Notes: generated from the sequence alone by a model not told the origin. Counted from the stretch's first letter, positions 44,220 through 53,129 are shown. The stretch: DNA of 64,000 nucleotides from Candidatus Sumerlaeota bacterium (GCA_026398575.1 JAPLSP010000009.1:6443-70442), one strand, 5' to 3'. Translations and numbers: made by a program.

Positions 44220-45014
44220 ATGCAGGAAATCCTATCCCTCATCATCACGATGCAGCCGCGCGACATCCTGGATATTTTCCTGGTCGCGACGCTGTTCTAT
44301 CTTATCTTTCTGCTCTTGCGCGAATCGCGTTCGGCGGTGGCGCTGCGGGGAATGATCGCCATCCTGGTCGGTTCGCTGATCGTTTATTTCTGCGCTTTCG
44401 TGATGCGCCTGACGGCCTTGCTGGTCGTATTCAAGAATTTCTGGGTTATCGTGATTCTGGTCTTCATCGTCGTTTTCCAGCATGATTTCCGGCGCTCGCT
44501 GACGCAGGTGGGGCAGCTGCGCATCTTCCGGCGCCTCTTCAGCCAGAGCGGCCGCTACCTGGAAGAAATCATCGAAGCCGTGCGGATGATGGCGAAGCGC
44601 CGCATCGGGGCGATCATCGTCTTCGAGCGCCGCAATTCGCTGAAAGTCTATGCCGAAACCGGCACGCGCCTGGACGCGCAGATCAGCATCGGGCTGCTGC
44701 GCACGATCTTCACCGCCTATACGCCGCTGCATGACGGCGCGGTGATCGTGCGCGACGAGCGGGTGGTGGCCGCCGGATGCATTCTGCCGCTGTCGTCCGA
44801 TGAGAATTTGAGCAAGGACCTGGGGACGCGCCATCGGGCCGCGCTGGGCTTGAGCGAGGAGAGCGACGCGGCCGTCGTGGTGGTCTCCGAAGAAACGGGC
44901 ATTGTCTCGCTGGCCCTCAACGGCCATTTGCGGCGCGGCCTGAGCGCCGATGAACTGCGCGACGCGCTCGTCGAAGAGTTGGACATCGAAGTCAAGGAGG
45001 AGACGAATGGCTAG
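44220..45014 (+). CDS. cdaA: Diadenylate cyclase (c-di-AMP synthase)
   Basis: 264 residues from ATG 44220. Three membrane helices (about 18-85) precede the DAC catalytic domain with LHDGAVIV (about 168-175), GTRHRAALG (about 200-208) and ESDAAVVVVSEETG. It converts two ATP to c-di-AMP at the inner membrane. It is the first gene of a two-gene unit; the next gene starts eight bases before this stop. c-di-AMP regulates potassium and osmotic balance in many phyla. Confidence 0.95.
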   Translation: MQEILSLIITMQPRDILDIFLVATLFYLIFLLLRESRSAVALRGMIAILVGSLIVYFCAFVMRLTALLVVFKNFWVIVILVFIVVFQHDFRRSLTQVGQLRIFRRLFSQSGRYLEEIIEAVRMMAKRRIGAIIVFERRNSLKVYAETGTRLDAQISIGLLRTIFTAYTPLHDGAVIVRDERVVAAGCILPLSSDENLSKDLGTRHRAALGLSEESDAAVVVVSEETGIVSLALNGHLRRGLSADELRDALVEELDIEVKEETNG

Positions 45015-46086
45015 ATTGCGCTTTGCCAAAGGCGCGGATCCCACGCTGATTGTCTCCGCGCTCCTGGTGGCCTTCTTCATCTGGCTGATCGCGAAGCAAG
45101 GCGAGATGAATGAAGTGACGTTGACGGCGCCAATCAAGATTGACAAAATCAATCCGCGCTGCAACGTCGTTTATGAGCCCACCTCGCTCCTGGTGCGCGT
45201 GCAATATCCCATCAGTCTGCGCTCGCGGGTCACGAACGAAAGCTTTGCCGTCAATCTGGACGTGGATGACGCCGACACCTACGCCGGCATTGACGATTAC
45301 AAGGTCAATCCCCTGACGATCACGCTTTCCGATGTCAAACCCGTGGGCGATCTGCCCACCGAAATCCGGCCCATTCAGTTCATGGGATCGAACCGCGTGA
45401 CGTTGAAAGCGCAACTGAACACCTGCAAGGTGGATATTGACGTCCGCACCAGCGGCAAACCGAAACCCGGATATGAACTGGCCGGGCTTCCAAAGCCGGA
45501 AGACCCGGAGTTGTTCCGGCTGGTAGGCTCTCGCGAGGAGTTTTTTGCTCTCTTGAAGGGGAAGCCCAAAGCTGTGATTCCTACGGAGCCGGTGGATCTG
45601 GCCGGCCTGAGCAAATCCGATATCGTGCGCGCGCCGCTCATCGTGCCGGCGGGATTCAAGCTGGCGCGCAAAGACCGCGATCAAAAAATCCTGCCGCATA
45701 CGGAATGGGCCATCTGGGTGAACGTGCCCATTTCCGAAGAGACGACAACCCGCACGATTGACAATATCCCCGTGGACGCGCGCGCGCCGCTGCCAAATTC
45801 GGAAATCAAATGCTACCCGCCGACGGTTTCGGTGACGGTTTGGGGCGTGCGGGGCCTGGTTGAAAAACTCTCTTATGGATCGTTTGTCATCAAAACCGAT
45901 CTGCCACTTCCCGGCACAACGACATACGAAGACGACGTGGCGCTGGTGGCCGAATTCGCGGAGTCCATTTCGGAAAAGACGCGCGAGAATCTCAACATCA
46001 TTTCGCTGGATCCCAAAAAAGTTCGCATCACGATCAAGCCCAAAACTTTGGAAAAAGACGGCGTCACCAGCGGTGGGCCCAAATAG
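45007..46086 (+). CDS. cdaR: YbbR-domain regulator of the diadenylate cyclase
   Basis: 359 residues from ATG 45007 with GGAGGAG inside the cdaA end. One N-terminal membrane helix (LIVSALLVAFFIWLIA) is followed by an extracytoplasmic region with at least two or three YbbR-like beta modules (VRVQYPISLRSRV, LPTEIRPIQFMGSNRVTLKA cited in part). CdaR proteins bind CdaA and tune its activity. The overlap with cdaA supports coupled translation. A heptamer array begins three bases after the stop. Confidence 0.9.
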   Translation: MARLRFAKGADPTLIVSALLVAFFIWLIAKQGEMNEVTLTAPIKIDKINPRCNVVYEPTSLLVRVQYPISLRSRVTNESFAVNLDVDDADTYAGIDDYKVNPLTITLSDVKPVGDLPTEIRPIQFMGSNRVTLKAQLNTCKVDIDVRTSGKPKPGYELAGLPKPEDPELFRLVGSREEFFALLKGKPKAVIPTEPVDLAGLSKSDIVRAPLIVPAGFKLARKDRDQKILPHTEWAIWVNVPISEETTTRTIDNIPVDARAPLPNSEIKCYPPTVSVTVWGVRGLVEKLSYGSFVIKTDLPLPGTTTYEDDVALVAEFAESISEKTRENLNIISLDPKKVRITIKPKTLEKDGVTSGGPK

Positions 46087-46088
46087 AA

Positions 46089-46266
46089 TTTCAAATCTCA
46101 AATCTCAAATTTCAAATTTCAAATCTCAAATCTCAGAGCCACAATTGCGGATTGCGGGATTTCACTTTCAATCATGTCTCCTGAACACGGAACTCGGAAC
46201 TCGGAACCCAGAACTCGGAACTCGGAATCCGAAACTCGGAACTCGGAACTCGGAACTCGGAACTCA
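46089..46266. repeat. Two heptamer arrays (TCAAATC, then GGAACTC)
   Basis: Units TCAAATC/TCAAATT (46089-46136) are followed by a 46-base spacer and then twelve GGAACTC-like units (about 46183-46266). The second array supplies the first 30 codons of the ABC ATPase gene. Confidence 0.88.
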
Positions 46267-47271
46267 GCATGCGCTGTTCTGCGCGCCGAAGACTTGGTCA
46301 AATATTTTCCCGTGACTCAGGGGACGTTTGTCTGGTCCCGCTCCTTCGTGCGCGCGGTGGATGGCGTCAATCTTTATCTTCGACAGGGCGAGGTGTTGGG
46401 GCTGGTGGGCGAAAGCGGCTGCGGCAAGACAACCATCGGGCGGATGCTGGCGCGCCTGCTCGAGCCCACGCGCGGGCGGATTGTGTTGCAGGATGCTCCC
46501 GCCGGCGCCGCGCGTGAAGATCGCAAGGAATCCGGCGGACGCCCGGGCCGGCGCGAACGGCTGTCTTTTCACCGGCGCGTGCAGATGGTTTTCCAGGACC
46601 CGTATTCCTCGCTCAATCCGCGCATGACGGCCGGCGCGATCGTGGCCGAGGGCTTGGAGATTCACGGCCTGGCGCGCGGCAAGGCGAAATGGGACCGGGT
46701 GGCGCAGCTGTTCCGGGAAACAGAGCTCGACGCGGATTCCCTGCGCCGCTATCCGCATGAGTTCAGCGGCGGACAGCGCCAGCGCATCGGCATCGCGCGC
46801 GCGCTGGCGATCGAGCCGCGGATCATCATCGCCGATGAGCCGGTTTCGGCGCTCGATGTTTCGATCCAGGCGCAAATCCTGGCGCTGCTCGAACGCTTGC
46901 AGCAGGAGCGCGGACTTTCGTATGTTTTCATTTCCCACGATCTGAGCGTCGTCGCGCACATCAGTCATCGCGTGGCGGTCATGTATCTGGGGCGGATCGT
47001 CGAAACCGGAACGCGCGACCAGGTTTTCTTCGATCCGCTGCACCCTTATACGCAAGCCCTGCTAAAGGCCGCGCCGAAACCGGACCCAAGCCGCAAGGGA
47101 CAGCGCGTGATCCTGCAGGGCGAAACGCCCAGCCCCGCCGCGCCGCCGCCGGGCTGCCATTTTCACCCGCGCTGCCCGAAGCGCTTCGAGGGCTGTGATG
47201 TTTTCGATCCGCGATTGACTGAATATAAAGAAGGTCACCATGTCGCTTGTCGCTTGTATGAGAATGAATAA
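46174..47271 (+). CDS. Oligopeptide/dipeptide ABC transporter ATP-binding protein (OppF/DppF-like)
   Basis: 365 residues. Walker [10 protein letters not shown] (about 80-88), Q-loop [15 protein letters not shown], signature [10 protein letters not shown], Walker B IIIADEP and the C-terminal oligo/dipeptide domain [14 protein letters not shown] with CRLY are all present. It powers import of peptides or nickel at the inner membrane. No permease or binding-protein gene is adjacent. The only in-frame start (46174) lies before the heptamer array, so residues 4-31 are RNSELGT-type repeats. Confidence 0.88.
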   Translation: MSPEHGTRNSEPRTRNSESETRNSELGTRNSACAVLRAEDLVKYFPVTQGTFVWSRSFVRAVDGVNLYLRQGEVLGLVGESGCGKTTIGRMLARLLEPTRGRIVLQDAPAGAAREDRKESGGRPGRRERLSFHRRVQMVFQDPYSSLNPRMTAGAIVAEGLEIHGLARGKAKWDRVAQLFRETELDADSLRRYPHEFSGGQRQRIGIARALAIEPRIIIADEPVSALDVSIQAQILALLERLQQERGLSYVFISHDLSVVAHISHRVAVMYLGRIVETGTRDQVFFDPLHPYTQALLKAAPKPDPSRKGQRVILQGETPSPAAPPPGCHFHPRCPKRFEGCDVFDPRLTEYKEGHHVACRLYENE

Positions 47272-47283
47272 GATATGCGTGAA

Positions 47284-47400
47284 ACAGGATGGATTAGATA
47301 CAGGATATATTGGAGACAGGATGTATTAGAGACAGGATAGATCAAAGTCAGAAAAATTTACGGTCAGGAATATTTTTCTGACCATAAATTTTTCTGACCT
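47284..47400. repeat. 16-bp tandem units and a GTCAGAAAAATTT inverted repeat
   Basis: ACAGGAT-led 16-bp units repeat at 47284, 47300, 47316 and 47332. They are followed by an imperfect inverted repeat (about 47347-47372 against 47373-47399) built of GTCAGAAAAATTTACG-like units. It is related to the element at 13665. No gene is seen here. Confidence 0.8.
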
Positions 47401-47455
47401 TCATTCATCCTGACAAAGGCGCCGCAAGAAATAGCTCAGACGATTTGCTGCGTTC

Positions 47456-48346
47456 ATGGATATGACCGATTTTTTTCGAAAATTCCCCATCCTCATCACC
47501 GGCGCGACGGGACATACCGGGCGGCATCTGGTTCGCCGGTTGATCGGCGACGGCTATGCCATCCGCGTCTTCACGCGCTCGCGCGGCAAGGCGCTCGATA
47601 TTCTGGGGGATGAAATCGAGCGGCAAATCGCCGAGGGAAACCTGGAAGAGCCTGAGACGCTTGCTCGCGCGTTGTCTGGCTGCGGAGCGATTATTTCTCT
47701 CAGCCACGTCCGCTTTGCCCCGGCCCTGATCGCCGCCTGCGAGAAGACCGCCGTGCGCCGCGCGATATTCATCTCGTCGGCCCGCCGCTACACGCGCTTT
47801 CCCGACGCGCCCGCCGAACAGGTGCGCCAGGGCGAAGCCGCCATCCGCCGCAGCGCGCTCGATTTTACGATCCTGCGCCCCACGATGATCTTCGGCGATG
47901 AACGCGACAACAACCTGACGCAGCTGATCCAATGGATGCGCAAACTGCCCTTTTTTCCCTTGCCCGGCGGCGGATGGAATCTGGTGCAGCCCACGTTTGT
48001 TCACGACCTTGTGAACGCGATCGTCCGCGCGTACGAAACCGAAGGCGCCATCGGAAGGGAATATGACATCGGCGGCCCCGAGCCGATGACCTACCGCGCG
48101 ATGATCCGCCTCATCGCCGCCGCGATGGGCATGCCCATGCCGATCCTCCCGCTGCCTCTCTGGCCTTTCCTGCCGCTGGCGGGAATTTATGAGCGCCTGT
48201 CGCGCCGCCCCCGCCTTACGCGCGCCATGCTTCAGCGCCTTGCGGAAGACAAAGCCGTTGACATCGCCGCCGCCCGCCGCGATCTCGGCTTTTCCCCGAC
48301 GCCTTTTTCCGAAGCCATCGCGCGCAAGATCAGGGGAGAAGTGTAA
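47456..48346 (+). CDS. NAD(P)-binding atypical short-chain dehydrogenase (NmrA/complex I 39 kDa-like)
   Basis: 296 residues. ITGATGHTGRHLVRRL (about 14-29) is the Rossmann glycine-rich loop. The later ILRPTMIFGDERDNN, VQPTFVHDLVNAIV and YDIGGPEPMTYRAMI match the extended/atypical SDR family of NDUFA9-like sugar-nucleotide or quinone-associated proteins. The catalytic Tyr/Lys pair is not clear, so it may be a binding or regulatory protein. No signal peptide. Confidence 0.85.
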   Translation: MDMTDFFRKFPILITGATGHTGRHLVRRLIGDGYAIRVFTRSRGKALDILGDEIERQIAEGNLEEPETLARALSGCGAIISLSHVRFAPALIAACEKTAVRRAIFISSARRYTRFPDAPAEQVRQGEAAIRRSALDFTILRPTMIFGDERDNNLTQLIQWMRKLPFFPLPGGGWNLVQPTFVHDLVNAIVRAYETEGAIGREYDIGGPEPMTYRAMIRLIAAAMGMPMPILPLPLWPFLPLAGIYERLSRRPRLTRAMLQRLAEDKAVDIAAARRDLGFSPTPFSEAIARKIRGEV

Positions 48347-48560
48347 CCATTCCTTTTTCACTGAAGAGCCGCGCTTTTCCCTACCCCCCCGGCAGGAACT
48401 TCCCCGATAGCGAAATCAGGGATTTTTCTATATAGTTCTTATTTGGATTTTCTGACATCTGAGTTTACTCTTGCCTCGCAACAGTCGCTGAGGAGGACGG
48501 GGGCGTGCGGCGATGAAATTTGGACGACTGGAAAATCAGCCGGATTCCTGAATTCAGAGC

Positions 48561-48903
48561 GCGCCGCAGCCTCGAGACTTCCCCAAGCAGTATTGCGCGT
48601 TCGTGGGTTCGCGCTCCATGCTGCAACACACGATTGACCGTCTCGCCACGATCGTGCCGCCGGCTCACATCGTCGTCGTTATTCGCTCGGACCAGCGCAG
48701 GTTTTTCGACTGGTGCTCGGTGGCGCCTTTGGAGCAGGTGGAATGGCGCGATTGGGGAATGCCCGAGCGGCTCAAAGAGACGCTGGAACGTTTGCCCCAG
48801 CCTTCCATGATTCCGATCGAATTTCTGGAAGCGAGCGTGTTGGCCGTCGGCAGGCGCATGTTGCAGAAAGCCGGCTTCGAGGTTTTGACGGCGGCGAACG
48901 GCT
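48561..48903 (+). pseudogene. Mannose-1-phosphate guanylyltransferase-like fragments fused to a receiver fragment
   Basis: Starting near 48561, the frame reads PRDFPKQYCAFVGSRSMLQ, a GDP-mannose pyrophosphorylase start lacking its GGxGxRL loop. It jumps to VEWRDWGMPERLKETLERL, which normally lies near the end of the enzyme. The following VGRRMLQKAGFEVLTAANG is a piece of receiver domain. Three fragments in one frame with most of each gene missing indicates deletion scars. Confidence 0.65.
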
Positions 48904-49350
48904 TGGCGCATCAGTTCCGCGCCATCGCGCAAATTCAATTTTTTCTTGATGCTTTCGCGGTGCGTCTCAACCGTCTTCGGGCTCAAGTGCAGGTTTTCGG
49001 CCACCTGACGCGTGCCCAATCCCTTGCCGATTAGCTGGATGACTTCCAACTCGCGGTCCGACAGCGTTTCCATCAGGGGACGATCGTCTTCCGGTTTCCC
49101 ATAGGCGAGGCGCGACATCATGCGCTCGGTCATTTGCGGACTCAGGAAGACCTTGCCCGCCAGCAAAGAGCGGATGGCCAGAACGATCTTGTCGGACGCT
49201 TCCTCTTTGCTGACGTATCCCATGGCGCCGGCGTGCAAGGCGCGCTCGGCGAACGTGTTTTCGTCATGCATCGAAGATACAAGCAGTCGGGCTGCGCTGT
49301 TCATCGCGCGCATCTGCTTGAGCAGTTCGATCCCGCTGCCACCCAAGCCC
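48904..49350 (-). pseudogene. NarL/FixJ-type response regulator lacking its N-terminus
   Basis: Read leftward, the sequence begins at LGGSGIELLKQMRAM, part-way through a receiver domain. It continues through GAMGYVSKEEA to a full LuxR-type helix-turn-helix (LSDRELEVIQLIGKGLGTRQ and LHLSPKTVETHRESIKKKL). The acidic pocket and phospho-Asp are missing. Long open frames on either side are accidental: upstream sequence is a different gene's remnant. Confidence 0.75.
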
Positions 49351-49362
49351 CTACCTAGATTT

Positions 49363-49700
49363 GGGGAACGACGACGCCGACTGCGCACAGCGGCGATCTG
49401 TGCTTCCCGCATGTTTATATGCCGAACCAATGGCCGGACAGCCCGGACCTGAGCGGCGCCAGCCCCGTGAGCCGGTGGGACGATGGTCCCTGGTTCTGGC
49501 CACCGCTGACGACCGACGCAGGTTTGATCCATGGGGAGATCATAGATCCCGCGACCGGGTATCGGACGCCTGGGACGCCCAACCCATCCCTCGTGCCGGA
49601 AGCCTTCATGGACACTCCCATCGTCAACGGCGCCGCCTGTCCCTATGTCACGCTGCAGCGCAAGGCCTACCGCTTCCGTATCCTGAACGCCTGCAAATGG
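49363..49700 (+). pseudogene. Multicopper oxidase fragment
   Basis: The frame reads THSGDLCFPHVYMPNQWP-like sequence (here GDLCFPHVYMPNQWP), then VPEAFMDTPIVNGAACPYV and KAYRFRILNAC. This is the conserved first-domain region of bacterial multicopper oxidases of the bilirubin-oxidase/CopA type. Neither end of the gene nor any copper-binding HxH motif is present. The right edge stops nine bases before the hairpin at 49709. Confidence 0.75.
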
Positions 49701-49708
49701 GGGAATGG

Positions 49709-49755
49709 CTTATCGGGGATTTCCCTACCTGCGCACGAGGGAAATCTCCGATAAG
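49709..49755. repeat. 18-bp inverted repeat (CTTATCGGGGATTTCCCT)
   Basis: Arms 49709-49726 and 49738-49755 pair with one mismatch around an 11-base loop. It lies at the broken end of the multicopper oxidase fragment. The rest of the 278-base gap before the ferredoxin gene shows no gene; a probable ribosome-binding site AAAGGAG lies just before 49969. Confidence 0.85.
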
Positions 49756-49968
49756 GGATTCAGCGATCTGCGGATATGGTTTGGATTTGTTCCCCCCCCG
49801 CCGACTGTTTATAAACTCGTCCTTGACAGATGTGCGGGAACTCCATTATAATCCTTAAGCTAGAGTGGCTGGCTTCGTCCCGCAAAGAGGCTGCAATACA
49901 TCAAATTTGAAGGGCAAGGCGAAGAATGCCAATGGGACATCATACCTTGAGCAAAGGAGACCCGTTAC

Positions 49969-50157
49969 ATGAAAGCAATCGTAGATCCGGACACCTGCAC
50001 AGGCTGTGGATTGTGTGTGGAGATTTGCCCGGAAGTTTTTGAAATGAAAGACGAAGTAGCGGTTGCGAAAGCCGGGATGGTTCCAGTAGAAAAGCAAGAC
50101 ACCTGCCGCGAGGCGAAGGACAGCTGCCCCGTCGAGGCGATCTCAATTCAGGAATAG
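49969..50157 (+). CDS. Single [4Fe-4S] ferredoxin
   Basis: 62 residues. [11 protein letters not shown] (about 11-21) and a distant CPVEAI (about 53-58) provide the ligands of one [4Fe-4S] cluster, as in Thermotoga- and Clostridium-type monocluster ferredoxins. AAAGGAG precedes the ATG. It is followed 16 bases later by wrbA and then an SOD gene, a set that looks like a redox or oxidative-stress operon. Confidence 0.93.
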   Translation: MKAIVDPDTCTGCGLCVEICPEVFEMKDEVAVAKAGMVPVEKQDTCREAKDSCPVEAISIQE

Positions 50158-50173
50158 GAAGGAGCCCCGGATC

Positions 50174-50797
50174 ATGGGCCCGAAAATTCAGGTCGTGTTT
50201 TACAGCATGTACGGCCACGTCTATAAGATGGCCGAAGCGATTGCGGAAGGCGCCCGCAGTGTGGCGGGAGCGGAAGTTTCTCTCTATCAAGTCGCGGAAC
50301 TGATCCCGGATGAAGCCTTGGAAAAGAGCGGCGCCAAGGCGGCCCGGGCGGCGTTTGCGCATGTGCCTCTGGCCGATCCGAACCGGCTCGCTGAAGCCGA
50401 CGCCATTCTCTTCGGCACGCCGACATGTTTCGGCAACATGTGCGCGCAGATGCGCAATTTCATGGATCGCACCACGCAGCTGTGGCTCAAAGGCGCGCTG
50501 ATCGGCAAGGTCGGCAGCGTCTTCGTGAGCACGGCCTCGCAGCACGGCGGACAGGAAACGACGATCACCAGTTTCCACAGCACGCTGCTGCATCACGGCA
50601 TGATCATTGTGGGGATTCCGTATTCCGAACCGCGCCTCGTCAATATGAAGGAAATCACCGGCGGCACTCCTTATGGCGCCAGCACTCTGGCCGATGTTGA
50701 CGGATCGAGGCGCCCGAGCGAGAATGAATTGGCGATCGCCCGGTTCCAGGGCAAGCATGTGGCGGAGATCGCAAAGAAGCTCATCTCAGCGAAGTAA
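50174..50797 (+). CDS. wrbA: NAD(P)H:quinone oxidoreductase, WrbA family
   Basis: 207 residues with the flavodoxin-like FMN loop [18 protein letters not shown] (about 10-27), [19 protein letters not shown] (about 80-98), [12 protein letters not shown] and the C-terminal [19 protein letters not shown]. Two-electron quinone reduction limits radical formation. The ribosome-binding site is GGAAGGAG. Confidence 0.94.
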   Translation: MGPKIQVVFYSMYGHVYKMAEAIAEGARSVAGAEVSLYQVAELIPDEALEKSGAKAARAAFAHVPLADPNRLAEADAILFGTPTCFGNMCAQMRNFMDRTTQLWLKGALIGKVGSVFVSTASQHGGQETTITSFHSTLLHHGMIIVGIPYSEPRLVNMKEITGGTPYGASTLADVDGSRRPSENELAIARFQGKHVAEIAKKLISAK

Positions 50798-50830
50798 GCG
50801 TAATCATTATTTGAAGGAAGGAATAGAAAT

Positions 50831-50878
50831 ATGAAGTTGCTATGCGCCGTCACCGGCGCGATGAATATTCGCCGTTGA
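50831..50878 (+). other. 15-codon mini-frame with good ribosome-binding site
   Basis: AAGGAAGGAATAGAAAT leads to an ATG and 15 codons (MKLLCAVTGAMNIRR), ending before the SOD gene. It is too short to call a gene. It could be another deletion stub or chance. Confidence 0.25.
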
Positions 50879-50960
50879 TAGATAATGGCATGTTCCGACA
50901 GATAAATAGAAAGCAATTTTTTGCGCCCATAAACATTCCAAGAGGAAGGGAGAAGATGAA

Positions 50961-51647
50961 ATGAGTTTGAGCATTGTAGAGTTTCGGTGGGTAAAGTTGG
51001 CCTTGTCGCCGTTGGTGGGGCTGGCTCTGGCGAGCGGAGCGGCCGAGCCGGCGCCTGTGATCCAGCTGCCGCAGTTGCCCTATTCTCAGGATGCGTTGGA
51101 GCCCTTTATTTCGTCCCGGACGATCAGCTTCCATTACGGCAGGCATCACCAGACTTATGTGGACAACCTGAACAAACTGATCGCCGGCACGCCGCTGGCC
51201 GAGCAGCCGCTGGAGAAAATCATCCAGCAAACCTCCGGCGTGGCGGATAAGACGGCGGTCTTCAACAACGCCGCCCAGGTCTGGAACCATACCTTTTTCT
51301 GGCAAAGCATGAAGCCCAACGGCGACGGCAAGCCGTCGGGACGCCTGGCGCAGATGATTGATAAATCCTTCGGCAGTCTTGACAAGTTCAAAAGCGCCTT
51401 CGTGGCCGACGCCCTCGCGCAGTTCGGCAGCGGCTGGGTCTGGCTTGTTCAGGACAGCGATCAGCTGAAAATCGTCAAGACATCGAACGCCGATTCGCCG
51501 CTGGCGCACGGGCAAAACGCCCTTCTTACCTGCGACATCTGGGAGCACGCCTACTATCTGGACTACCAGAACCGGCGCAAGGATTTCGTGGAGGCGTTTG
51601 TGAACCATCTGGCCAACTGGGAATTCGCGGCGTCCAGATTGAAGTGA
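50961..51647 (+). CDS. Fe/Mn superoxide dismutase with export signal
   Basis: 228 residues. An N-terminal hydrophobic leader of about 28 residues (LALSPLVGLALASGAAEPAP) precedes the enzyme, suggesting a periplasmic SOD. Metal ligands and core motifs are present: ISFHYGRHHQTYVDNLN, WNHTFFWQSM, FGSGWVWL and the signature DIWEHAYYLDYQNRR. Q/G choice near the active site favours Fe (AQFGSGW), but metal cannot be settled by sequence alone. GGGAGAAG precedes the ATG. Confidence 0.92.
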   Translation: MSLSIVEFRWVKLALSPLVGLALASGAAEPAPVIQLPQLPYSQDALEPFISSRTISFHYGRHHQTYVDNLNKLIAGTPLAEQPLEKIIQQTSGVADKTAVFNNAAQVWNHTFFWQSMKPNGDGKPSGRLAQMIDKSFGSLDKFKSAFVADALAQFGSGWVWLVQDSDQLKIVKTSNADSPLAHGQNALLTCDIWEHAYYLDYQNRRKDFVEAFVNHLANWEFAASRLK

Positions 51648-51777
51648 CGCGGCCAAGGAAATGCTGGAAGGCATTTTGAAGGACGAAGACGGCCACGTCA
51701 ACGAGATCGAAGAGAAGTTGGATCAGATCAGCCAGATCAGCATCCAGCACTTCCTTACGACTCAGATCGGGGAATAA
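51646..51777 (+). pseudogene. Bacterioferritin C-terminal remnant
   Basis: Directly at the SOD stop, another frame encodes AAKEMLEGILKDEDGHVNEI followed by EEKLDQISQISIQHFLTTQI and a stop. This is the last helices of bacterioferritin-type proteins, including the EedH iron ligand pattern (DEDGH). The first 110 or so residues are missing and no start codon precedes. The SOD and ferritin genes were probably neighbours before a deletion. Confidence 0.75.
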
Positions 51778-51872
51778 GGCGCTTTGTCCGGAGATTGAAT
51801 TGGAATCGCGCGCGAGATGTTTTCGGCGCGGAGTACACATATACTCCGAGCAGAAAGCGTTTCGCGCGCGAT

Positions 51873-53129
51873 TTATTTGCGGGGCGCTATTGATTGATAG
51901 AGCGATTCAATTCGGTCCACCGCGCTCTTCCATGAAAATCTCCGCGCGGCCAGTTCGCGGGCGCGCAGGGCGCTGCTGCGGCGCAGGTCATCGTCTTCAA
52001 GCAGACGGACCATCGCCGCCGCGAAGGCCGTGACGTCGCCACCGGAGACAACTATCCCGGCGCCTGCTTCCCCCACCTCCGGGACATGGCATTCCTCCGA
52101 GATCGCCATCGGCAGCCCGGCGGCCAGCGCCTCCAGCACCGTCATCGGCAATCCTTCGTCATAAGAAAAGAGCGCCAGGATTCCGGCGTCGCGATAGAGG
52201 AGTCGTATTTCCGGCGCCGTGAGCTCGCCCGTGAAGAGGACGCTTTGGGTAAGCCCCAATTCCCTCGCGCGCGCTTCGAGCCGCCCCCGCATTCCTTCGT
52301 CCGGACCGGCCAGGACGAGGAGGGCTTCCGGGATTTTTGCGCGCGCAAGATGAAACGCTTCGAGCAGGCGATCCACTCCCTTGATGCGTTCGAGCCGCCC
52401 CGCATAAGCGATCAGCGGACGTCCGGAGGCGATCCCATACTTGCGGCGAAAGGCGCCTGGCTCTTCCCCTTCGAGCGCTTGGAACAGCGCCGGATCAACG
52501 CCATTGGGGATGACGGCGATGCGCTCGGCGCGCGCGCCCAGCTTCAGGTACTCCCGCTTCTCGAATTCCGTCAGCGCGATTAGCCCTGCCGCGTCGCGCA
52601 GCACGCGCTTCTCATAGAGAGCGAAAAAAGCAATCTTGCTCCATCGCCGCTGCCGCCGCCGCGCCGAATCCAACGCCGAATGCGCCTGATAAATGTATGG
52701 CACGCCCGCTCGCAGGGCCGCCGCGCGCGCCTGAACGCCCGTCCACGAAAATCCGCACGAGGTATGGACCACGTCGAATTCCTTGATCCGCGTTTGGAGG
52801 GCGCCTCCCAGCGACGGCGCGAAATAAGGCGCATACTGCCCGCCCCAATGCCCAAACCGCTCGACCGCGAATCCTTCCTTGGATTCTTTTTTAGGAACCA
52901 CGATCCCTTCCTTGGATTCCCTTATTGGGATTGCGATCCCCTTCATGATTTCCTTTTCCGAATACGGCGCGTCATCTCTCTTTGCCGTGCTTCCGCGGAC
53001 GTCGGTTGTGAAAACCGTCAATTCATGCCCGCGCGCAGCGAGCCGCCGGGTTACTTCAAACGTCGTCCGTACCGGCCCGCCATACACCCAGGCCGGCGCA
53101 AAAAAAGGAATGATATGCAGAATCTTCAT
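51873..53129 (-). CDS. Glycosyltransferase family 4 protein
   Basis: 418 residues. FFAPAWVYGGPVRTTFEVTRRL (cited in part) is the acceptor-side N-terminus with GG loop. IPNGVDPALF, YAGRLERIKGVDRLLEAF, and the E-x7-E site SYDEGLPMTVLEALAAGLP (donor binding) are all seen. It probably adds a sugar to LPS or exopolysaccharide at the membrane's inner face. Between residues about 62 and 88 lies an 11-residue repeat (PIRESKEGIVV, PKKESKEGFAV) encoded by 33-bp direct repeats, in a loop that the family does not normally have. Confidence 0.9.
   Translation of the reverse strand: MKILHIIPFFAPAWVYGGPVRTTFEVTRRLAARGHELTVFTTDVRGSTAKRDDAPYSEKEIMKGIAIPIRESKEGIVVPKKESKEGFAVERFGHWGGQYAPYFAPSLGGALQTRIKEFDVVHTSCGFSWTGVQARAAALRAGVPYIYQAHSALDSARRRQRRWSKIAFFALYEKRVLRDAAGLIALTEFEKREYLKLGARAERIAVIPNGVDPALFQALEGEEPGAFRRKYGIASGRPLIAYAGRLERIKGVDRLLEAFHLARAKIPEALLVLAGPDEGMRGRLEARARELGLTQSVLFTGELTAPEIRLLYRDAGILALFSYDEGLPMTVLEALAAGLPMAISEECHVPEVGEAGAGIVVSGGDVTAFAAAMVRLLEDDDLRRSSALRARELAARRFSWKSAVDRIESLYQSIAPRK
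52868..52945. repeat. 33-bp tandem repeat inside the glycosyltransferase gene
   Basis: Units start at 52868, 52901 and 52934 (CGATCCC-TTCCTTGGATTC pattern). The third is partial. The period is a multiple of three and the frame is kept. Confidence 0.85.

Noticed and set aside
48465..49532. A single 355-codon leftward gene covering the LuxR-type fragment
   Set aside because: Only the middle third matches a response regulator. The ends are antisense to other gene fragments and resemble no protein.
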